Source of the DNA: Methylobacterium brachiatum
GTDB taxonomy: Bacteria; Pseudomonadota; Alphaproteobacteria; Rhizobiales; Beijerinckiaceae
Reading direction: 5' to 3'
Assembly: GCF_020523825.1 (NCBI RefSeq)
Contig: NZ_JAJALK010000001.1
Span: 124,001-188,000, forward strand
Length of the DNA stretch: 64,000 nucleotides
In this document: positions 9,322 to 17,386 of the stretch, in pieces
How positions within the stretch are numbered: the stretch's first letter is position 1
Layout of the letters: each line of letters opens with the position of its first letter
Program-made: the position numbers and the translations under genes
Notes under the pieces: generated by a model
Told to the model about the DNA's origin: nothing
Databases searched by the model: none
What the model saw: the letters and a program-made list of their open reading frames with translations, nothing else

Positions 9322-11511
9322 GTGAACGTCCCGGCGATCCAACCCGCACGCCGATCATGGCTGGCACGCCGGCTCTACCGGTTCGGCCGCAACGGCTTCT
9401 CGACCCAGGTCTACCTGATCGCCCTGGTGATCGCCCTGATCGGGCCGGGCCTGCTGTTCACCGGCATCCTGCTGATGCGCTACGCCTCGGCCGAGCGCGC
9501 CCGCTTCGAGCAGGATGCCCGCGAGAATGTCCGCGGCATCGGCCTGTCTCTGGATCGCGACACCGCCGGCCTGGTCTCGGTGCTGCAGACGCTGGCGACC
9601 TCGCCGCGGATCCGCCAGGGCGATTTCGAGGCGTTCGACGCGCAGGCCCGCCTGGTGCGCGAGTCGATCGACCTCGACGTGCTGCTGCGGCGGCCGAACG
9701 GGCAGGAGGTGGTCAATACCGGCGTGCCCCGCGGCGCGCCGATGCCGATGATGCCGCTGCCGTTCGACACCGACCTGTCCAAGGGCGCCCAGCGCGCCAT
9801 GGTCAGCGGCTACATCCCGGGCCCGACCCCAGCCGAGGCGACCTACGCGGTCGGCGTGCCCGTGATGGTCGAGGGCGAGGTCGCCTACATCCTGAGCTTC
9901 ACCGTGCCGCTGTCGCGGCTCCAGGGCATCCTGTCCCGGGAGGTGGTACCCGGCTGGACTACTGGCATCTCGGACCGAAACGGGATCGTCCTCGCCCGCC
10001 TGCCGGACCCGGATTCCGTGGTCGGCAAGCCCCGCCTCGCGAGCCTGCGCCAGGTCCAGACGGCGACGCCGGGGGTCTGGGAGGGGCAGGACCGCCAGCA
10101 CAAGCCGGTGGTGGTGATCGAGGCGCGCTCGCGGCTGACCGGCTGGATGGTCGCCACCAGCATCCCGCAGGCGTTGGTCGATGCCCGGGTGCGCCGGTGG
10201 GTCTGGGCCTTCGCGGGGTTCGGCCTGCTGGTGCTCGCCACCTCGTCGGTGCTGGCGGTGAACCTCTGGTCCCGCGTCTCGCGCCCGCTGCGGCTGCTGG
10301 CGGCCTCCGGGCCGGCGCTGTCGCGGGGCGAGGCGATCCCCCGGGTGCCGTCGCCGGTCCACGAGATTCAGCGGCTCGGGGCGGTTCTGTCCGACGCGTC
10401 GCTGCGGTTGCGCACCCGCGAGGCGGAGCGCGACCGGGCGCTCGCCGACACCCGTCGCGGGCTCACGGCGCTCAGCGAGAGCGAGGCCCGGTTCCGGCAC
10501 ATGGCCGATTCCGCGCCGGCACTGATCTGGATGACCGACGAGAGCGGCGGCGTCAGCTTCGCCAACCTCCATTTCGAGCACATGTTCGGGATCCCGGCGG
10601 CGGATCTCACCAACGAGGGCTGGGAGCGGATCGTCCATGCGGACGACCTCGAGAGCTTCCGCGCGGCCTTCGCCGAGGCGTTCGAGGCACGGGCGCCGTT
10701 CCGCACCGAGGTCCGGGTGATCGACCGGGGCGGGGCCGTGCGCTGGCTTCGCTGCGAGGGCGTGCCGCGCCTCGACGACGACCAGAACTTCCTCGGCTAT
10801 ACCGGCTGCAACATCGACATCACCGACGCGAAGTTCGCCGAGGAGCACCTGCTGCTCCTGATTCACGAATTGAACCACCGGGTGAAGAACACCCTGGCCA
10901 CGGTCCAGTCGATCGCCGGCCAGTCCCTGCGCAACCTCGAAGGCCCGGAGGCCGACGCCGCCCGGGCGGCGTTCGAGGCGCGGCTCCTGGCGCTCGCCCG
11001 TGTGCACGACGTGCTCACCCGGGAGAGCTGGGAGGGGGCGGAGCTGTCGGCCGTGGTGGCGGACGCGATCCGGCCGCTCGAATCCGGCGACGGTCACGAA
11101 TCGCGCTTCTCGGTCGTCGGCCCGGCCTTGCGGCTCCCGCCGCGGCTCGCTCTGTCGATCGCCATGGCACTGCACGAGCTCGGCACCAACGCGGTGAAAT
11201 ACGGCGCCCTGTCGATCGAGGGCGGGACGGTGGAGATCTCCTGGACCGTGCGGCGCGAAGCCGAGATCCGCCTGTACCTGCGCTGGGCCGAGCGCGGTGG
11301 CCCGCCGGTCAAGAAGCCGACCCGTACCGGCTTCGGCTCCCGCCTGATCGAGCGCAGCCTCGCCCGCGAGCTGGCTGGCGAGGTGACGCTGACCTACGAG
11401 GAGACCGGCGTGATCTGCACGATCGACGCGCCCGTCCCGCCGCCGGGCCTGCTGGAGCGCAAGAGCGCCGCGGCGCCGGCCCGGATCGCGCCGCTGCCGC
11501 TGGCTGGGTAG
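9322..11511 (+). CDS. Membrane sensor histidine kinase (HWE/HisKA_2 type) with PAS domain
   Basis: 729 aa from a GTG at 9322 that follows an AGGAGG-like site; a TTG at 9295 is in frame but poorly placed. Order: N-terminal transmembrane helix (VYLIALVIALIGPGLLFTGI), a periplasmic sensing domain of about 250 residues, a second transmembrane helix (WVWAFAGFGLLVLATSSVLA), a linker, a PAS domain from about residue 391 (FRHMADSAPALIWMTDE), then the kinase core with phosphoacceptor His519 in HELNHRVKNTLATVQSIA and ATPase motif HELGTNAVKYGALS. Such kinases in this group often feed the general stress response, but no regulator gene is adjacent. The signal is unknown. Confidence 0.88.
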   Translation: MNVPAIQPARRSWLARRLYRFGRNGFSTQVYLIALVIALIGPGLLFTGILLMRYASAERARFEQDARENVRGIGLSLDRDTAGLVSVLQTLATSPRIRQGDFEAFDAQARLVRESIDLDVLLRRPNGQEVVNTGVPRGAPMPMMPLPFDTDLSKGAQRAMVSGYIPGPTPAEATYAVGVPVMVEGEVAYILSFTVPLSRLQGILSREVVPGWTTGISDRNGIVLARLPDPDSVVGKPRLASLRQVQTATPGVWEGQDRQHKPVVVIEARSRLTGWMVATSIPQALVDARVRRWVWAFAGFGLLVLATSSVLAVNLWSRVSRPLRLLAASGPALSRGEAIPRVPSPVHEIQRLGAVLSDASLRLRTREAERDRALADTRRGLTALSESEARFRHMADSAPALIWMTDESGGVSFANLHFEHMFGIPAADLTNEGWERIVHADDLESFRAAFAEAFEARAPFRTEVRVIDRGGAVRWLRCEGVPRLDDDQNFLGYTGCNIDITDAKFAEEHLLLLIHELNHRVKNTLATVQSIAGQSLRNLEGPEADAARAAFEARLLALARVHDVLTRESWEGAELSAVVADAIRPLESGDGHESRFSVVGPALRLPPRLALSIAMALHELGTNAVKYGALSIEGGTVEISWTVRREAEIRLYLRWAERGGPPVKKPTRTGFGSRLIERSLARELAGEVTLTYEETGVICTIDAPVPPPGLLERKSAAAPARIAPLPLAG

Positions 11512-11660
11512 GCCCGCGACCACGCCGCCGGCGTGGCACGAATCCCCTTTTCCGCTTTGGAGAGGGCGTCTTGACCCGGCGCGACGCGATGGGAAGACAT
11601 CCGCGGGCTGCGCATAGGCGGCGTACCGAACCGCAGCAGGATTCGCGGAGGGAGGGGCGA

Positions 11661-11903
11661 TCAGTGCCGATCGCCGCAGGGGGAGCTTTGCGCGGCTTGA
11701 CTGGCATTCACACGGTCATTGCCTTCGCGCCACGTCCGTTCGCGATCGCGCTGTGCTTGCTCGCGCGCCAACGCAACCTGCTCCCGCTGGCTCGACGCGA
11801 TGTCTTTCAAGACATTCAACTCACGCTCTCTATCGAAATCATATGCCAGCGCTGGAGCTGTTCCCGAAACGGCCGCAAGAGTCGCAACGATCAATGCGCG
11901 CAT
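11661..11903 (-). CDS. Small secreted charged protein
   Basis: 80 aa with a Sec signal peptide (MRALIVATLAAVSGTAPALA) and a highly charged helical mature part rich in Glu, Arg and Gln (ELNVLKDIASSQREQVALAR). A GAGGG ribosome site lies about 9 nt before the ATG. No family is recognised. The profile resembles small periplasmic proteins of unknown role. Confidence 0.6.
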   Translation of the reverse strand: MRALIVATLAAVSGTAPALAYDFDRERELNVLKDIASSQREQVALAREQAQRDRERTWREGNDRVNASQAAQSSPCGDRH

Positions 11904-12226
11904 GGATGATCCCTCGTGATATGCTGAGATTCGTCAATCAAAAATCATTGGGAATGTCGAGAGAAGAAAGGTTCTCGAGATTTTGCTCGGCCGTCTCGGA
12001 TATACCCAGCCTTTCGAATTGATTTAAGGCTTCGCAACATGAATGGGATCTGACGGATCGTATGTTTGTTGGGTTCAGTCTTCCTCGGCAGCGTCCGTTG
12101 TACGGGCGCTGACCTGCCGGTCCGGAATAACCGGGAGGACGATTCGCGGCCCCGGGATTTTCAATCACCGGGCACGCCGGGATGAAGGTGTGGATGGGAT
12201 CGGCGTTCCAAACCCGATACCGCTCG
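11904..12226. other. Intergenic stretch, no gene seen
   Basis: About 320 bp between the small secreted protein and the end of the ABC-transporter operon. It is less GC-rich than its surroundings (for example AATCAAAAATCATTGGGAAT near 11935) and must hold the promoter of the 11.9-kb gene. No tRNA, repeat or convincing small reading frame was found. Confidence 0.5.
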
Positions 12227-13384
12227 CTAGTGATACGGATCCGCCGCGTCCCGCAGGCCGTCGCCCATGAAATTGAAGGCGAGCACCGTCACCAGCACCG
12301 GCAGGACCGGCAGCAGCAGCCAGGGATAGAGCTGCACCGCCGCCAGGTTCTGCGCCTCGTTAAGCAGCACGCCCCAGCTCGTCACCGGCGGGCGCAGGCC
12401 CAGGCCGAGGAAGGAGAGGGCGGTCTCGCCCAGGATCATCGTCGGGATCGACAGGGTCGCCGAGGCGATCAGGTGGCTCATGAAGTTCGGGATCAGGTGG
12501 CGGCCGATCACCCGGGCCGGCGAGGCGCCCATCAGCTCGGCCGCCTGGACGAAATCCTCCTCCCGCAGGGCCAACAGCTTGCCGCGCACCGCCCGGGCGA
12601 GCCCCGGCCAGTCGAGCAGGCCGAGGATCACGGTGATGCCGAGGAAGACCAGCAGCGGGCTCCAGTTCGGCGGCAGGGCCGCCGACAGCGCCAGCCAGAG
12701 CGGCAGCTCGGGCAGGGAGCGCACCACCTCGATCAGGCGCTGGACGCCGGCATCGACGATCCCGCCGAAATAGCCGGCGATCCCGCCGAACAGCATGCCC
12801 AGCGTGAATGAGATTGCCACACCGACCAGGCCGATGGTGAGCGAGACCCGCGCCCCGTAGATCATCCGCGAGAACAGGTCGCGCCCGAGCCGATCGGTGC
12901 CGAGCAGGAACAGGGTGCCGTCCTTCGGCGGGCAGACGAGGTGCAGGTCGGTGGGGATCAGGCCGAGCCAGACATAGCCGTCGCCGCGGCAGAGGAAGCG
13001 CAGGGGCTGCGGCTTGCCGGCATCGACCACGTAGTCGCGCCGGAACGTGTCGAGGTCGAGCTGCGCCCGGTAGGGATAGACGAACGGCCCGAGGAAGCGC
13101 CCATCGTGAAACAGGTGCACGCCCTGGGGCGGTGCGTGAAGGAAGTCGCCGTTGCGCCGCGCCTGCCCGTAGGGTGCGAGCATCTCGACGAACGGCACCG
13201 TGGCGTAGAGCGCGAGCAGGATCAGCGCCGAGGCCACGGCGATCCGGTGGCGCAGGAATTTCCGAACGATCAGCCGCCACGCCGAGGCGCTGCCGGCGGG
13301 GTTCTCGCCGAGCGCCTGCGGCTCGAACGGCGTCGGATCGACGAAGTGGCCGCGGGCCGTCTCTGGCATGATCGGTCCCGTCAC
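12227..13384 (-). CDS. Peptide-type ABC transporter permease (YejE/DppC family)
   Basis: 385 aa from a GTG at 13384 that overlaps the upstream permease stop (GTGA). The N-terminal cytoplasmic segment is followed by a helix (IAVASALILLALYATVPFVE), a large extracytoplasmic insertion with HAPPQGVHLFHDG and FLLGTDRLGRDLFSRMIYG as in YejE, then five further helices. The EAA loop for ATPase contact is AAELMGASPARVIGRHLIPN. Last gene of the operon. It pairs with the permease immediately upstream. Confidence 0.88.
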   Translation of the reverse strand: MTGPIMPETARGHFVDPTPFEPQALGENPAGSASAWRLIVRKFLRHRIAVASALILLALYATVPFVEMLAPYGQARRNGDFLHAPPQGVHLFHDGRFLGPFVYPYRAQLDLDTFRRDYVVDAGKPQPLRFLCRGDGYVWLGLIPTDLHLVCPPKDGTLFLLGTDRLGRDLFSRMIYGARVSLTIGLVGVAISFTLGMLFGGIAGYFGGIVDAGVQRLIEVVRSLPELPLWLALSAALPPNWSPLLVFLGITVILGLLDWPGLARAVRGKLLALREEDFVQAAELMGASPARVIGRHLIPNFMSHLIASATLSIPTMILGETALSFLGLGLRPPVTSWGVLLNEAQNLAAVQLYPWLLLPVLPVLVTVLAFNFMGDGLRDAADPYH

Positions 13385-14397
13385 CGCGCGCCCATGCGGA
13401 TGCGCGGATCGAGCCAGACCAGGATCAGGTCGGAGATCAGCATGCCGACCAGCGTGAGGCCCGCGACGAACATCAGGATGAACCCGGCCATGAACTGATC
13501 CTGGCTGCGCAGGGCCTCGAGCAGCAGCGGGCCGACCGTCGGCAGGCTGAGCACGAGCGAGACCAGAACCGAGCCCGAGACGAGGTGCGGCAGCAGGTTG
13601 CCGATATCCGCCACGAACGGGTTCAACGACATCCGGAACGGGTATTTCAGCAGTGCCCGCATCGGCGGCAGGCCCTTGGCCCGGGCGGTGACCGTGTAGG
13701 GCTTTGCCAGCTCGTCGAGGAGGTTGGCCCGCATCCGCCGGATCATGGCGGCGGTGCCGCCGAGCCCGATCACCAGGGTCGGCACCACGAGATGCGCCAG
13801 GAGCGAGCGGATCTTGGTCCAGTCCCAGGGCTGGTTGGTGAGCGCCGAATCGTAGAGGCCCCCGATCGACAGGCCGAACCAGCGATTGGCGTAGAACAGC
13901 AGGATCAGCGCCAGCAGGAAGCCGGGCACGGCGAGGCCGACATAGCCCAGCAGGGTCACCACCGCGTCCCCGAATGTGTGCCGGTGGGTCGCCGAATAGA
14001 TCGCCGCCGGGATCGCCACCACGTGGACGAAGACCACGGCCGTGAGGTTGATCAGCAGGGTCAGCCACAGGGCGTCGCCGACCACGTCGGCCACGGGCTT
14101 GTCGTACTCGAAGGACCAGCCCCAATCGCCCTGGAGGAGCCCCGAGAACCCGACCGGGCCGGGCATCAGGCCGATCCACATCAGGTATTGCTGCCAGACC
14201 GGCCGGTCGAGGCCGTATTGGCGGATGAGCAGCTCGGCCTTCGCCACCGAGCCCGCCTCGCCGCTGGCGCGCAGCTCCATGATCCGGTTGGTCAGGTAGT
14301 CGCCCGGCGGCAGCTTGATGATGAAGAACACCAAGGCCGAGATGACGAGCAGCGTCAGCGCCATCGTGACGACGCGCCGGAGGATCTGGACGATCAC
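13381..14397 (-). CDS. Peptide-type ABC transporter permease (YejB/DppB family)
   Basis: 338 aa from the GTG at 14397 (GTGA overlap with the binding-protein stop). N-terminal helix VTMALTLLVISALVFFIIKL, the GDYLTNRIMELRASG segment and a long first periplasmic loop are as in YejB. The EAA loop is YTVTARAKGLPPMRALLKYP. Six transmembrane segments are apparent. It forms the membrane channel with the next gene. All junctions in this operon are overlapping, pointing to coupled translation of a single complex. Confidence 0.88.
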   Translation of the reverse strand: MIVQILRRVVTMALTLLVISALVFFIIKLPPGDYLTNRIMELRASGEAGSVAKAELLIRQYGLDRPVWQQYLMWIGLMPGPVGFSGLLQGDWGWSFEYDKPVADVVGDALWLTLLINLTAVVFVHVVAIPAAIYSATHRHTFGDAVVTLLGYVGLAVPGFLLALILLFYANRWFGLSIGGLYDSALTNQPWDWTKIRSLLAHLVVPTLVIGLGGTAAMIRRMRANLLDELAKPYTVTARAKGLPPMRALLKYPFRMSLNPFVADIGNLLPHLVSGSVLVSLVLSLPTVGPLLLEALRSQDQFMAGFILMFVAGLTLVGMLISDLILVWLDPRIRMGAR

Positions 14398-16295
14398 CGG
14401 ACCTCCGCGCGCGTGTCGGCAGCCTTGTCCCAGAACACCTCGTCGAGGCGCTGCACGCCGATCAACGCCGTGGGATCCCAGGAATACAGGGCGCGCTTGG
14501 GGAGGTTGACGAGGCGGTCGGCTCCGACCACCGGCTGGAGCGCGCCCGCCACCGTGCCGATCACCCAGGTGTTCTGCGCATGGTTCATCAGCATCTCGCG
14601 CCAGATCGCCGCCTGTTTCTCCGCATCGTCGGTGTCGCGCCATTGACGGTCGAGGTCGAGCAGGCGCTGGACCTCCGGGATGTCGCAGCGTTCGCCGGAC
14701 TTGCCCCGGCTCTCCACGTTGGCGCTCCAGAGCGGCCAGGTGTAGTGCTCGGGCTGGGCCGGGCTCAGCTCGGTTGGCGGCATGATCGCGGTCGGCACCG
14801 CGAGGTCGAGGCCTTGCGCGGCGACCATCACGGTCATGCCACCCACCGAGCGGCGGTGCAGGTTGGTCCGCTCCTGCGGCTTGGTCACCAGGCGGATGCC
14901 GATCTCGCGCCAGAACTCGGTGATCAGGAGCAGGGCGTCGAGCACCATCTCGGCCTCGCCGTCGCTGTCGACCACCAGCTCCATGGCGCGACCGTCGCGC
15001 ATCAGGCGGATGCCGGAGCCGTCGCGGCCGGTCAGGCCGATCTCGTCCAGCAGATGCGAGGCCCTGGCCGGATCGTAGCCGGCATTGAGCGTGCGCAGCT
15101 CCGGCGCGTAGAGCGGGCTGTCGGACACGATCGTGTCGTTGCCCTCGGTGCCCAGGCCGAAGAGCAGCGTGTTGTTGAGCGTGCGCCGGTCGATGGCGAG
15201 CGATAGGGCGTGGCGGTAGCGCACGTCCCGGTTCAGCGCCCGCCAGCCGGAATCCTGCGTGGTCAGGTTCGGGTAGAGGGCGATCTCGGAGCCGCGGGCC
15301 ACGGGCCACAGGTTGGTGCGGTACTGGTGGGCCTTCTCGCCCTCCTTGAGGCTCGGGATGTCGGGCATCGACAGGCCGCGGAACATCAGGTCGGCCTCGC
15401 CGGCATTGGTCTTGGCGACCAGCAGCCCCTGCGAGGCGACATCCATCACGATCGTGTCGACATAGGGCAGCTGCGTGCCGGCGGTGTCGACCCGGTGGTA
15501 GCTGCGGTTGCGCTCGAACCGGAACCGCGTCGCCGGCGAGCGGGTGCGCGGCACCCAGCCCTGCAGGGTCGGGCAATCCGGGTTGTTCAACTCGTAATTG
15601 TCGTCGAGCCGGTTGTGCAGGGCCGCCCAGCCGCGCAGCTTCAACGCCTTGGCCTTGGCGTCCGCCGCCTCCTTGCCGAGATAGCGGGCGTGGACGGTCT
15701 TCAGGTAATGCGCCGGCCGGTAGATCAGCGGATCGCGCGGCGCGGCCAGCGCCGGCAGGAACATCGGGTTCGGCCGGTCCCAGCTGTAGCGGATCGTCAC
15801 CGGGTCGAGGAAGTCGACCTGAGGCGGCTTGCCGTCCACCAGAAAGAAGGCCGGCGGCCCCTCGGGGCTCAGCGCCTTCTCGTTGGCGACGTCCTCCCAG
15901 TAGTAGCGGAAATCCTCGCTCGTGAACGGGTGCCCGTCCGACCAGCGGTGGCCCTGGCGCAGCGTGAAGGTGAAGCGCCCGCCCTCGACATCGACCCGCT
16001 CGAGCAGGTCCGGCCGCAGCTGCAGGTCGGCATCGTAGCCGACCAGCCGCGTATAGCCGTAGACCGAGAGGTAGCGGACATCCCGGGCCTTCGCGATCAG
16101 CGTCCGGATCGTCCCGCCGGCGGTGCCGGTGCGGCGGCCCCGGGCGGCGAGGTCGATCACGAACGGTTTTTCGGGCGGGGCGGGGGCGTCCGCGGGCGGC
16201 GTGTCGGCGCGGGCATGGCGCGGGCGGGAGAGCAGCGCGGCGGCGCCGAGGCCGGCGATCAGGGCGCGGCGGGAGATGCCGGTTTCCCGCCCCAC
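14394..16295 (-). CDS. Tat-exported extracellular solute-binding protein, family 5 (YejA/oligopeptide type)
   Basis: 633 aa from a GTG at 16295, chosen because it puts a twin-arginine signal (ISRRALIAGLGAAALLSRPR, cut near ARA) at the N-terminus. The frame stays open to a GTG at 16514 that overlaps the previous stop (GTGA), but that version adds 73 residues translated from two palindromic repeats before the signal. Mature part: GGTIRTLIAKARDVRYLSVYGYTRL, LRQGHRWSDGHPFTSEDFRYYW and RHALSLAIDRRTLNN, all typical of SBP family 5. It captures the substrate in the periplasm for the permease pair. The ligand is unknown; long YejA-like members bind peptides or conjugates. Confidence 0.85.
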   Translation of the reverse strand: MGRETGISRRALIAGLGAAALLSRPRHARADTPPADAPAPPEKPFVIDLAARGRRTGTAGGTIRTLIAKARDVRYLSVYGYTRLVGYDADLQLRPDLLERVDVEGGRFTFTLRQGHRWSDGHPFTSEDFRYYWEDVANEKALSPEGPPAFFLVDGKPPQVDFLDPVTIRYSWDRPNPMFLPALAAPRDPLIYRPAHYLKTVHARYLGKEAADAKAKALKLRGWAALHNRLDDNYELNNPDCPTLQGWVPRTRSPATRFRFERNRSYHRVDTAGTQLPYVDTIVMDVASQGLLVAKTNAGEADLMFRGLSMPDIPSLKEGEKAHQYRTNLWPVARGSEIALYPNLTTQDSGWRALNRDVRYRHALSLAIDRRTLNNTLLFGLGTEGNDTIVSDSPLYAPELRTLNAGYDPARASHLLDEIGLTGRDGSGIRLMRDGRAMELVVDSDGEAEMVLDALLLITEFWREIGIRLVTKPQERTNLHRRSVGGMTVMVAAQGLDLAVPTAIMPPTELSPAQPEHYTWPLWSANVESRGKSGERCDIPEVQRLLDLDRQWRDTDDAEKQAAIWREMLMNHAQNTWVIGTVAGALQPVVGADRLVNLPKRALYSWDPTALIGVQRLDEVFWDKAADTRAEVR

Positions 16296-16335
16296 ATCGG
16301 GATCGCAATTCGGGTGAAGCTGACCGCGACGGGCT

Positions 16336-16369
16336 CCCTCTCCCGTGCGGGAGAGGGTTGGGGTGAGGG
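16336..16369. repeat. Palindromic repeat copy B
   Basis: CCCTCTCCCGTGCGGGAGAGGG (a perfect 10+10 bp palindrome around GT/GC-type centre bases) followed by TTGGGGTGAGGG. It lies in the 5' region of the binding-protein gene. Copy C, 26 bp away, is nearly its exact reverse complement over all 34 nt (3-4 mismatches), so the pair can also fold into one larger hairpin. Confidence 0.75.
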
Positions 16370-16395
16370 ACCAGGGTCTTCCGGAAAAGTTGTAC

Positions 16396-16429
16396 CCCTC
16401 ACCCTGTCCCTCTCCCGCACGGGAGAGGG
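16396..16429. repeat. Palindromic repeat copy C, inverted relative to copy B
   Basis: CCCTCACCCTGT followed by the palindrome CCCTCTCCCGCACGGGAGAGGG. Same core as copies at 16336 and 20028. Its right flank GGACCCGCGCC also matches the flank of the 20028 copy. It lies between the methyltransferase-like gene and the Tat signal of the binding protein, in a frame that stays open. Confidence 0.75.
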
Positions 16430-16510
16430 GACCCGCGCCTCGTTCGCCGAGGTTTTCGGGCGATCCCGGCCTCAGAAACGAAGGCAAGTCGCCACGGGTC
16501 TCGAAATCGC

Positions 16511-17386
16511 TCACGACCCGCCCCCCGCCGGATGCAGCGCTACATAGGTCAGCCGTGCCGGCGAATACCCGGTGGCCCGGTGGAGATCGTCGAAGGCGTG
16601 GGCGCGGGCGATCAGCCCGGCGGCCTGACGCACCAGCGCGTCGTTGGCCGGCTGCTCGAAGTGGCGGCCGTTGCGGGTCCAGCGGATCGGCTCCGGGCTG
16701 TGCGCGGGGCCGGTGATCATCGCGATGGTCGGATGCGCCGGGCCGCCATGGGCGTGGATCCGGTGGCCGGCGGCGTCGTCGTCGAACAGCAGCCGGGTCA
16801 GGCCGCGGGCATGGGCCTCCACGACCCGGCGCCCCTGCGCGACGTGGTCGTCGAAGAACGCCACCGTTCGGGCCGGATCGATCCCGGACCAGTCGGCCGT
16901 GGACCAGTCGGCGGTGCTGTAGCGGGCCTGGGGATCGCGGTAGTGCAGGCCGGACAGGTCCGGATCGTGGCAGAAGATTTGTGCCGAGGGTCGCGCCATG
17001 CGGATCACCCAGGTGGTGAGCCCGCGGAACACACCGGATTCGATCACAAAATCCGGCTTCAGCGCCCGCATCGCCACGTAGAGCTGCAGCGCGCCGTTGA
17101 AGCCGCTGCCGCCCCGTCGCTGCCGGACCGGGGCGGTGGGGATCAGATCCCAGAAGGCCCGGACGCTGTCGAGGAGATCGCCATCCGGCACGATGCCGGA
17201 CGCAGCGAAGTCGCGCTCCAGGATCGCGGCGGCGGATTCCAGCAGCGTGGCGACCTCCCGCGGCGAGGTCGGGCGGTGGCTCCAGTCGGGCGCGGCCGGC
17301 ACGAGGTCGTAGCCGAGGCGGTCGAACAGGGGCGACAGCACCTTGCGGCGCAGGCGTTCCAGCATCACGGGGGGGCGCGGCTGCAT
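16511..17386 (-). CDS. Class I methyltransferase-like / cephalosporin-hydroxylase-like protein
   Basis: 291 aa. The ATG shares one base with the stop of the ATPase gene (TGATG). The N-terminal 100 residues are helical and unassigned. From about residue 108 there is a Rossmann-type motif, PDFVIESGVFRGLTTWVIRM, followed by an acidic strand end (QIFCHDPDLSG) and later VAFFDDHVAQG and RLLFDDDAAGH, the pattern of the CmcI/TylF-like branch of SAM-dependent enzymes. It has no signal peptide, so it should act in the cytoplasm. Its place between transporter ATPase and binding protein suggests it modifies the transported molecule or its glycan. The reaction is not predictable. Confidence 0.6.
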   Translation of the reverse strand: MQPRPPVMLERLRRKVLSPLFDRLGYDLVPAAPDWSHRPTSPREVATLLESAAAILERDFAASGIVPDGDLLDSVRAFWDLIPTAPVRQRRGGSGFNGALQLYVAMRALKPDFVIESGVFRGLTTWVIRMARPSAQIFCHDPDLSGLHYRDPQARYSTADWSTADWSGIDPARTVAFFDDHVAQGRRVVEAHARGLTRLLFDDDAAGHRIHAHGGPAHPTIAMITGPAHSPEPIRWTRNGRHFEQPANDALVRQAAGLIARAHAFDDLHRATGYSPARLTYVALHPAGGGS

